Shown here: in pieces, positions 1-6,202 of the stretch
Numbering within the stretch: the first letter of the stretch is position 1
How the letters are laid out: every line of letters starts with the position of its first letter
DNA from: Alphaproteobacteria bacterium
GTDB taxonomy: Bacteria; Pseudomonadota; Alphaproteobacteria; Micropepsales; Micropepsaceae
Direction of reading: 5' to 3'
DNA: 14,353 bases
NCBI GenBank assembly: GCA_003451645.1
Contig: DMER01000161.1
Location: 11,561 to 25,913, forward strand
Notes under the pieces: model-generated
Databases searched by the model: none
Told to the model about the DNA's origin: nothing
Seen by the model: only the letters and a program-made list of their open reading frames with translations
Translations under genes and position numbers: made by a program

Positions 1-572
1 CGGGTGACGCCGGGGCCTTTGAGGTCGACCAGCGCAAGACTAATGTCGCGCGGACCGCGGCCATCGCCGGAGCGTGCCACCACGACCGCGAAATCCGCAA
101 CACCACCATCCGTCACCGGCACCTTGCGGCCATCCAGCTTGCCATTGCGGAAGGTGACTTCGATGTTTTTGGCGAGCGGCGGGTGGGCGCCCTCAGCAAT
201 TGCCAAGCAGCCTATCACCTCGCCCGCGGCGATCTTGGGCAAATGGGCTTGCTTCTGGGCGTCACTGCCCGCGAGCATAATCGCCTCACCCGCCAGATAG
301 ACCGTCGAGGAGAATGGTACGGGCGCCAGTGATCGGCCCATCTCTTCGGCGATCACGCACAATTCCAAGTAACCGAGCCCTAAACCACCATGGGATTCCG
401 GGATCGAGGTCCCGAGCCAACCCATTTCCGCAATGGCCTTCCAAAGGCTGCGATCGATCCCCACATCCTGATCGAGGCTGGCGCGGACGACCTTGGCCGA
501 ACAGCGCTCAGTCAGGAATTTGCGTGCCTGGTCGCGGAGCATTTTCTGGTCGTCGGAGAAATCGAAATTCAT
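1..572 (-). CDS. Acyl-CoA dehydrogenase family protein, N-terminal part (runs off left edge)
   Basis: This is the first 190 codons of a flavoprotein of the acyl-CoA dehydrogenase family, which oxidises the alpha-beta bond of acyl-CoA thioesters with FAD. The visible protein begins MNFDFSDDQKMLRDQARKFL. The N-terminal helical domain follows, with WKAIAEMGWLGTSIPESHGG near residues 44-63 and EEMGRSLAPVPFSSTVYLAG near 76-95. The beta-domain begins near residue 120 (GCLAIAEG). At that point most family members read ALTEPxxGSD; this protein does not, which is typical of the divergent members acting on unusual acyl-CoAs. The catalytic glutamate lies further downstream, outside the window. The ATG at 572-570 is preceded by a strong ribosome site, AGGAAGG, five bases upstream. 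It lies 63 bases after marR on the same strand, so the two are probably co-transcribed. The family is sure; the substrate cannot be told. Confidence 0.9.
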   Translation of the reverse strand, partial: MNFDFSDDQKMLRDQARKFLTERCSAKVVRASLDQDVGIDRSLWKAIAEMGWLGTSIPESHGGLGLGYLELCVIAEEMGRSLAPVPFSSTVYLAGEAIMLAGSDAQKQAHLPKIAAGEVIGCLAIAEGAHPPLAKNIEVTFRNGKLDGRKVPVTDGGVADFAVVVARSGDGRGPRDISLALVDLKGPGVT

Positions 573-635
573 GAAGTCCTTCCTGTCTTGCGGTTTATTA
601 TTGTTTGGCGAGGCCTGGCCATTTGCACGAACGCG

Positions 636-1193
636 CTAAGCCTCCGGCGTCAAATTTGTGAGATTAAGTTTGAGCCTTTCAAGTTGGGCGATCAGCGCCT
701 CCACCTCCTGGGCCGTCATCCCCATCAAGGCATCGGCAAACACCGCCTTGGAGGCAGCCATCACTTCCGGAACGTAGCGCTTTATCTTCGCAGAGCAATA
801 GATGCGCTTGATCCGGCGGTCATGGGGATCGGCCTTGCGCTCAATCCAGCCGCCATTCTCAAGCCGGTCGAGCGCCTTGCCCAACGGCGCCTTCTCCATA
901 TCGAGCTGCTCGGCCAACTCGGTTTGCGTCCGTCCTTCAAAGCGATGGGCAGTGAACAGGACACGCCATTGCGCGCGGGTCAGCCCACCGGCCTGCAACC
1001 GGCGCTCAAAATTGCGGCCCAGCAATCTGTGGATGTCCATAAACAACCAGCCAAGCGCGCTTTCGACACGCAAGATGGCGGCCGCAGCCTCAAGGGTCTG
1101 GGCGGCGCTTTCCGCAGGCGCGGCACTTGGACGCCGATTACCCTTTAGGAGGTCGACTTGGCCCACCCGGCTTTTTCCCTGGCTTTGTGACAT
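636..1193 (-). CDS. MarR-family transcriptional regulator
   Basis: A 185-residue winged-helix repressor of the MarR family, usually a dimer that leaves its operator when it binds a small aromatic or lipophilic ligand. The core reads LTRAQWRVLFTAHRF (residues 71-85), then TQTELAEQLDMEKAPLGKAL (89-108), which holds the recognition helix. The wing DPHDRRIKRIYCS (122-134) carries the DxRxxR-type signature. The first 45 residues are an Ala-rich, probably flexible extension longer than usual, so a start further inside is possible. The ATG has only AGGA about 11 bases upstream. The gene is divergent from the RND efflux operon across a 39-base gap and upstream of an acyl-CoA dehydrogenase gene on its own strand. 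This is the classical arrangement for a local repressor of efflux that also controls itself. The ligand is unknown. Confidence 0.93.
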   Translation of the reverse strand: MSQSQGKSRVGQVDLLKGNRRPSAAPAESAAQTLEAAAAILRVESALGWLFMDIHRLLGRNFERRLQAGGLTRAQWRVLFTAHRFEGRTQTELAEQLDMEKAPLGKALDRLENGGWIERKADPHDRRIKRIYCSAKIKRYVPEVMAASKAVFADALMGMTAQEVEALIAQLERLKLNLTNLTPEA

Positions 1194-1213
1194 GGAATAT
1201 CGTATCCTAGATT
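1185..1213 (+). promoter_or_regulatory. Candidate sigma-70 promoter for the RND efflux operon
   Basis: TTGTGA (1185-1190, 4 of 6 matches to -35), a 17-base spacer and TAGATT (1208-1213, 4 of 6 matches to -10) face the adaptor gene. The -10 box overlaps that of the opposing marR promoter, so one MarR dimer on this AT-rich stretch could block both. The only dyad I see is weak, ATC-CTA-GAT at 1204-1212, so the operator itself is not convincingly identified. Confidence 0.4.
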
Positions 1214-1239
1214 ATTAGTTTTTGAGCGTTTTGTGTCAA
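1211..1239 (-). promoter_or_regulatory. Candidate sigma-70 promoter for marR-acyl-CoA dehydrogenase
   Basis: Read on the minus strand, TTGACA (1239-1234) matches the -35 consensus exactly. It is followed after 17 bases by AATAAT (1216-1211), 5 of 6 matches to the -10 consensus. Transcription would begin about 7 bases further on, near 1204, leaving a leader of only about 11 bases before the marR ATG at 1193. The -35 box overlaps the beginning of the efflux adaptor gene. This is seen by consensus matching only; no start site has been mapped. Confidence 0.55.
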
Positions 1240-2405
1240 TGCCAGTACCCTACCGTCTTATCACAATATTTGGTTGTGCAGCATTGCTCGCCGCTTGCGG
1301 GGATAATGCTGGCCAATCCAGCCAAGCGTCAAAAGCTCAGTCGCGAGCAGAGCCAACCGCGGCGCTAGCCCCTGCGTTCACCGAAGCCGTCGTAAAGCGA
1401 GAGGAAATCGCCCAGCCGGTCGTTGGCACAGGGTCAATCTATGCGGTCAAGACGACTGATCTTGGCCCCTCGGTTGATGGCATTATCCAAGAAATCTACG
1501 TCAAGGTCGGTGACCAGGTCCGCAAGGGTCAGGCACTGTTCAAAACCCGCGATGTTGACGCCAGATTTGCCGTGCAAGAGGTCGAGCGCCAGCTCGCGCT
1601 CGCCAAGGCGCAAGCGGACAACGCACGCAGCGAAATGCGCCGTCAGTCGCAACTGAAGTCCGGCGGATGGGTCTCGACGTCGCGGATGGACACGATCTCC
1701 ACCAATGCTCGCGTCACGGACGCGCAGGTTGGCGTGTGGGAAGCCCGGCTGGCAGCCGCCCGCCAAGTCCTGAACGATACGACCGTGCGCGCGCCTTACG
1801 ATGGCGTGATCACCCGCCGGGACGCGGATGAGGGCAAGTTCATGGCGACCCGCATCCCCGGCGGTGGCGCGGGCGGTGGCGGCGGAGGTGTGGTCCAGAT
1901 CATGTATATCGCAACCGTTGCCGCGATCGTGCAGGTGCCTGAGGCCTATCTGCCAGCCGTCACGGTGGGCGTGCCCGTTACCTTGCGGATCGATAGCCTG
2001 GACCGCGAATTCAAGTCGACGGTCACGGTCGTCAATCACCGTCTTGATTTGGCGACCCGCTCAGTTGAGGTCCGCATTGCCCTGCCCAATCAGGACCTTG
2101 CCATCCGGCCCGGCCTTTTCGTCCGCGCGGAGTTTGCGGCGAAACCGCGCCCCGTGCTGGTCGTTGACCGGAACGCGATCTTTGGGCCCGATGGCGCTCA
2201 CTACGCCTTCCGGCTTGAGAATGGCATTGTCCGCAAAGTCTCGCTCAGCGCGCGTGCGGTCACGCAAGACCGTATGGAGCTGTTGACCAACGTTCCTGAG
2301 GGGACCCGGCTGTTGATGGGCGCAGGGATAGAGGCCCTAAAGGACGGTGATCTGCTCCCCGGTCTGGGGCCAAAGGAAAGCGCGCGGATCAAAACCGAAG
2401 GATAG
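1233..2405 (+). CDS. RND efflux periplasmic adaptor (HlyD/AcrA-type membrane fusion lipoprotein)
   Basis: A 390-residue adaptor that links an RND pump to an outer-membrane channel across the periplasm. A lipoprotein signal ends in the lipobox LLAAC, with Cys22 as the lipid-modified residue. The biotinyl-lipoyl half-motif VDGIIQEIYVKVGDQVRKGQ (about 83-102) is followed by a helical hairpin (about 105-180) and the second lipoyl half, VRAPYDGVITRRDADEGKF (about 188-206). A beta-barrel and membrane-proximal domain come after. A glycine-only stretch with one alanine (residues 210-219) interrupts the start of the barrel, which is unusual. The frame opens with GTG at 1233; ATG at 1239 is an equally good start, and neither has a strong ribosome site. 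The pump gene begins 10 bases after its stop, so they form an operon. Substrates are unknown. No TolC-like gene is in the window. Confidence 0.93.
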   Translation: MSMPVPYRLITIFGCAALLAACGDNAGQSSQASKAQSRAEPTAALAPAFTEAVVKREEIAQPVVGTGSIYAVKTTDLGPSVDGIIQEIYVKVGDQVRKGQALFKTRDVDARFAVQEVERQLALAKAQADNARSEMRRQSQLKSGGWVSTSRMDTISTNARVTDAQVGVWEARLAAARQVLNDTTVRAPYDGVITRRDADEGKFMATRIPGGGAGGGGGGVVQIMYIATVAAIVQVPEAYLPAVTVGVPVTLRIDSLDREFKSTVTVVNHRLDLATRSVEVRIALPNQDLAIRPGLFVRAEFAAKPRPVLVVDRNAIFGPDGAHYAFRLENGIVRKVSLSARAVTQDRMELLTNVPEGTRLLMGAGIEALKDGDLLPGLGPKESARIKTEG

Positions 2406-2415
2406 GCGCAGGCCC

Positions 2416-5400
2416 ATGTGGATTTCTGATCTATCGATCCGCAGGCCCGTCCTGGCCGTCATGGTCATCGGCGCGTTGGTGGCCTTGGGCTGGATATCCT
2501 ATCAGCGCATCGGGGTCGATCTGTTCCCCCGCGTCGAGTTCCCCTTTGTCGTCATTACGACCGTCCTTGATGGCGCAAGCCCGGAGACCGTTGAGACCGA
2601 GGTGACGGATACGCTCGAATCACAGGTGAACACGATCGCAGGGATCAAATCCCTTAACTCGCAAAGCACGGAGGGAATTTCCCAAGTCATCGTCGAATTC
2701 GGCCTCTCCGAAAATCCGGACACCAAGGCCCAGGACGTGCGCGACAAGGTCAATCTAGCCCTTCGCGACCTTCCCCAAGATGCCGAGCAGCCCATCATCC
2801 AGAAATTGGATCCCGACGCCGAGCCGATCCTGTCGGTCATGCTGTCCGGTGACATGCCGGTCAAAGAACTGACACGCATCGCCGAGAAAACGGTCAAGGA
2901 ACAATTGCAGCGCGTGCCCGGTGTCGGAGACGTGGCCTTGCTGGGCGGCCGCAAACGGCAAATCCGCATCTGGCTCGATGCCGACCGTCTGCGGGCGTAT
3001 AATCTGACCGCGGATGATGTGGTCAACGCGCTGCGGCGCGAGAATGCCAATGTTCCAGCGGGCCGCGTCGAAACGGGCGGCGGCCAGGAGGAGCTGGGCG
3101 TCAAAACCAATGCGCAGTCCAGAACCGTCGCGGGCTTTGGAGAGATCGTGGTTGCCTTCCGCGGCAATGCGCTGCCCACCCGCATCAGGGACATTGCGCG
3201 CGTCGAGGACGGGGTTGAGGATGAGCGCTCCGCCGCAGCCCTGAACATGAAGCCAGGCATTTCTCTCGAAGTCCGCAGGCAGTCCGGCCAAAACACGCTG
3301 GCGGTCGCCAAAGCGGTCAAGGCCGAGGTCGAGCGGCTGCGCAGCCAATTGCCGCCCACGATCAAGATGACAGTGGCGCGCGACATCTCGGTCTTTATCG
3401 AGGACTCCATCCACGACGTCACGATTGACATCATCATTGGTATCTTCCTGGTGGTAGTGATCACTTGGGCTTTTCTGCTGGACTTCAGAGCGACCGTCAT
3501 TGTCGCGGTCGCCATGCCCACCTCGCTGATCGCCACGTTCTTTGCGTTCTATTGGGCGGGCTTCACCTTGAACATGATGACCCTGATGGCGTTTTCCGTT
3601 GCCATCGGGCTGCTCGTGGACGACGCCATCGTGGTGCTCGAAAGCGTCCACCATAAATTGGAGCAAGGGCTGGCGCCCAATGACGCCGCCTCGACGGGCT
3701 CCCGAGAGGTTGCCGTGGCGGTGATGGCGGGCACGTGGGCGGTGGTGGCCGTATTCGTGCCGATCGCCTTTATGGAAGGCATTGTAGGTCGCTTCTTCTT
3801 TCAGTACGGCTTGGCGATTGTGTTCTCGGTGCTTGTCTCGCTGTTGGTGTCACTGACACTAACGCCCATGCTCTGCGCGCGGTTTTTGACCAAGCTCAAA
3901 CTGGGCCCGATCAGTAGCCGGGTTGATGCATTTCACCACGGTATGGAGGCCTTCTACCGGCGCATTCTGCATTGGGTGCTGGACCATCGCTGGCTGACCA
4001 TGGCCGCAGGACTTGCAACTGTGGTTGCTGGCGTGACCTTGGCACGCGGCATTCCCTTTGCCTTTCAGGCCAAGACGGACCGCGCCGAGTTCCTGGCCAA
4101 GGTTGACTTGCCCTTTGGCATGGGCATCGCGCAGTCGAAAGTCATCGGCGCAAGGGTCGCGGATGCGCTGTTGAAAACTGAGCATATCGAGACCGTCTTC
4201 ATGACCATCGGCTCGGGCGCGCAGGCGCGCGTCAACCGCGTGAACTTTTACGTGGGGCTAACGCCGAAAAAGGGCCGCACAGATAGCCAATTCGTGGTCA
4301 TGCAGGCCGCGCGCAAGGCGATGGCGGCCGCAGCCCCTGAGGCCACGCACATTGAGGCGACCGAAGTGCCCTGGGTGTCCGGCAATTCCGACTTCAATGC
4401 TGACGTGACATTCTCTCTTGTGGGGCCATCCTTGGACGTCCTGCGGCAGAAGGCCGACGCCATCGTCACGCAAATGAAGGCTAGACCCGCCTTCTTCACG
4501 GATGCCCGCTCCTCCTATGAGCCCGGAAAGCCGGAGGTGCAGATATCGGTGGACCGGGCTCGCGCCGCCGATCAAGGCGTTGCCGCGCGCTCGCTCGCTA
4601 CAACGGTGCGCGCGCTGGTAGGCGGGGTTGATGCAGGCACCTATGAAGAGCTTGGCGATCGCTATGATGTGCGCGTACGCCTGCAAGAGGATCAGCGCAA
4701 CGATCCGGCCAAACTGGCGCAGTTGCAGGTGCGCAACCAGACCGGGGGGCTGACAGAGTTGTCATCTATAGCGGACTTTACCGTTGCGGAGGGGCCTGCG
4801 CAGATCAATCGCCGCGACCGTGCTCGCACGATCACCATCATTGCCAACCTTCCGCCAGGGGTCGCGCTGGGCACAGCCACGAACGAACTGCAGAGCATTG
4901 TCCGCGAGGTAAATTTGGGCCCCGGTTATGCCGGCATCTTCACCGGTCAGGCGGAGCGGATGAAGGAGAGCGCGGCGGCCATCGGCTTTGCCTTCGTGCT
5001 CGCGATGGTGGCACTCTATATGATCCTGGCGAGCCAGTTTGACCGCTTTTTCCAACCCCTGATCGTCATGCTGACGGCACCCTTGTCGTTCGTGGGCGCC
5101 TTTGCGGCGCTGGCGTTTTCGGGCTTTGAGCTGACCCTGTTCGCCCAGATCGGCATGATCGCGCTGATGGGCCTGGTTATGAAGAATGGCATTCTGCTGG
5201 TGGACTATGCAAACACCGCGCGCCAGGAGCGCGGGCTGGATGCCAAGGCGGCCATCGCCGAAGCAGGACCGCGGCGGATGCGACCGGTTCTCATGACCCA
5301 GCTAGCGACCGTGTTCGGTATGATCCCGGTTGCCATTTCGGTTAGCCAGGGGGCGGAGTTCCGCAACGGCATGGGTGTGCTGATTATCGGGGGTATTCTG

Positions 5401-5523
5401 TCCTCGACCTTCCTGACCTTGCTGATCGTCCCGGTTGCTTATTCCTTAATGGACGACGGCGCGAGGCTGGTGTCGCGCCTCCTTGGGTCCAAGCGTCAAA
5501 GTTCGCCCGAGCCCGCCGAGTGA
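2416..5523 (+). CDS. RND efflux pump permease (AcrB/HAE-1-like inner-membrane transporter)
   Basis: A 1035-residue proton-driven exporter of the RND superfamily, full length for the hydrophobe/amphiphile (HAE-1) group. The first membrane helix (RRPVLAVMVIGALVALGWIS) precedes FPRVEFPFVVITT, the normal opening of the first large periplasmic domain. The proton-relay residues are all present: Asp402-Asp403 in GLLVDDAIVVLE of helix 4 and Lys923 in GLVMKNGILLVDYAN of helix 10. These match AcrB Asp407, Asp408 and Lys940, and argue against the metal (CzcA-type) branch. The frame stays open further upstream, but ATG 2416 (MWISDLSIRRP) is the proper start. It has AAGGATAGG overlapping the adaptor stop just ahead, which suggests translational coupling. 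Likely substrates are drugs, solvents, bile-like or plant compounds; which ones cannot be read from the sequence. Confidence 0.96.
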   Translation: MWISDLSIRRPVLAVMVIGALVALGWISYQRIGVDLFPRVEFPFVVITTVLDGASPETVETEVTDTLESQVNTIAGIKSLNSQSTEGISQVIVEFGLSENPDTKAQDVRDKVNLALRDLPQDAEQPIIQKLDPDAEPILSVMLSGDMPVKELTRIAEKTVKEQLQRVPGVGDVALLGGRKRQIRIWLDADRLRAYNLTADDVVNALRRENANVPAGRVETGGGQEELGVKTNAQSRTVAGFGEIVVAFRGNALPTRIRDIARVEDGVEDERSAAALNMKPGISLEVRRQSGQNTLAVAKAVKAEVERLRSQLPPTIKMTVARDISVFIEDSIHDVTIDIIIGIFLVVVITWAFLLDFRATVIVAVAMPTSLIATFFAFYWAGFTLNMMTLMAFSVAIGLLVDDAIVVLESVHHKLEQGLAPNDAASTGSREVAVAVMAGTWAVVAVFVPIAFMEGIVGRFFFQYGLAIVFSVLVSLLVSLTLTPMLCARFLTKLKLGPISSRVDAFHHGMEAFYRRILHWVLDHRWLTMAAGLATVVAGVTLARGIPFAFQAKTDRAEFLAKVDLPFGMGIAQSKVIGARVADALLKTEHIETVFMTIGSGAQARVNRVNFYVGLTPKKGRTDSQFVVMQAARKAMAAAAPEATHIEATEVPWVSGNSDFNADVTFSLVGPSLDVLRQKADAIVTQMKARPAFFTDARSSYEPGKPEVQISVDRARAADQGVAARSLATTVRALVGGVDAGTYEELGDRYDVRVRLQEDQRNDPAKLAQLQVRNQTGGLTELSSIADFTVAEGPAQINRRDRARTITIIANLPPGVALGTATNELQSIVREVNLGPGYAGIFTGQAERMKESAAAIGFAFVLAMVALYMILASQFDRFFQPLIVMLTAPLSFVGAFAALAFSGFELTLFAQIGMIALMGLVMKNGILLVDYANTARQERGLDAKAAIAEAGPRRMRPVLMTQLATVFGMIPVAISVSQGAEFRNGMGVLIIGGILSSTFLTLLIVPVAYSLMDDGARLVSRLLGSKRQSSPEPAE

Positions 5524-5598
5524 ATTTTACCGGTTCTTAGCAGGCTTGCGGCACAGTCTGCCCGTAATCCTTCATCATTGTCCGCCGGGAACCGCGTC

Positions 5599-6135
5599 AT
5601 GGCAAAGGCCACTTTCCACAAGAATCAGCGCGTTTTCGTGCGCCCGGTCGGCACCTGGGCTCTGGTTGAAAAAGTCATGCCGCAATGGGCCAAGGGTCTG
5701 GATGAGCCTTTGCGCGTCTTTTACGATGTGGGCTTGGGCCGCGAATTCGCGTCTGAAGAACTTCAATGCGAGACCGTGCCCGATGCGGTCCAAGCCAAGC
5801 GCCAGGAGCATTGGCGCCTGGTGCGCTCGCGCAATAAGTGGAAATCGCCCGCCGAGTGCACACACCACCCCTTTCCAGGCACCCACCCCTTGGTGATCAC
5901 CAATGACGCGGAATGGGGTGGCTGGCGGGTCCCGGGCGCCGAGTATGATCTCTACCCGGAGCGCATTGAACATCAGGCCCGTGTAATCGTCAGCGCGCCG
6001 CGGCTGGCGGCAATTGCCCGCTCGCTCGTCGACGCGCTGCGCGACCAGCCCCACGATCTGCCGGATGATGTGGCGGCTCTCGCCCAAGAAGCCCAAGCGG
6101 TCTTGCGCTATATCGACCAAGCGGCACCAGAGTAA
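5599..6135 (+). CDS. Uncharacterised 178-residue protein
   Basis: I do not recognise a named family. The protein begins MAKATFHKNQRVFVRPVGTW and contains WALVEKVMPQWAKGLDEPLR, then YDVGLGREFASEELQ. This opening looks like a small beta-barrel (SH3- or KOW-like: Val-Tyr/Phe-Val-Arg-Pro, then a line on adjustment of 'GLGREF'). The middle reads HHPFPGTHPLVITNDAEWGG and YDLYPERIEHQARVIVSAPR. The last third is helical (LARSLVDALRDQPHDLPDD and on). It has no signal peptide or membrane helix, so it is probably cytoplasmic. ATG 5599 has GGGA eight bases upstream; a TTG at 5578 in the same frame lacks one. It lies 75 bases after the pump gene and 67 bases before pepN on the same strand. The coding quality is good, so it is a real gene, and I recall similar proteins in alphaproteobacteria, but no function is assigned. 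Confidence 0.85.
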   Translation: MAKATFHKNQRVFVRPVGTWALVEKVMPQWAKGLDEPLRVFYDVGLGREFASEELQCETVPDAVQAKRQEHWRLVRSRNKWKSPAECTHHPFPGTHPLVITNDAEWGGWRVPGAEYDLYPERIEHQARVIVSAPRLAAIARSLVDALRDQPHDLPDDVAALAQEAQAVLRYIDQAAPE

Positions 6136-6169
6136 GCCTCTCGCCAAGTCCCGGCCAGATGGGCTAAGC

Positions 6170-6187
6170 AAGCGGCTCTTACCGCTT
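6170..6187 (+). promoter_or_regulatory. Small hairpin in the pepN leader
   Basis: AAGCGG (6170-6175) and CCGCTT (6182-6187) form a perfect 6-bp stem with a 6-base loop, ending 15 bases before the pepN ATG. No T tract follows, so it is not a standard terminator. It leaves AGGG (6192-6195), the likely pepN ribosome site, unpaired. It may be chance. Confidence 0.25.
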
Positions 6188-6202
6188 ATCCAGGGCCGCA
6201 TC

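Noticed and set aside
390..1148. A 252-codon plus-strand open frame opposite marR and the dehydrogenase gene
   Set aside because: The minus strand encodes clear MarR and acyl-CoA dehydrogenase proteins across the same bases; the plus frame has no recognisable domain and is a GC-rich shadow.
2347..2415. A 23-residue upstream extension of the pump
   Set aside because: It overlaps the adaptor gene; the RND N-terminus starts at MWISDLSIRRP (ATG 2416).
2502..3536. A 344-codon minus-strand open frame inside the pump gene
   Set aside because: It is antisense to well-conserved RND sequence, has Ser/Arg/Thr-rich composition typical of shadows and no domain.
5524..5598. A terminator after the pump gene
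   Set aside because: Only a 4-base GCAG/CTGC pairing without T run is present; nothing convincing is seen in this 75-base gap.
6014..6202. A 63-residue upstream extension of pepN
   Set aside because: It overlaps the previous gene in another frame, and ATG 6203 gives the usual PepN N-terminus and length.
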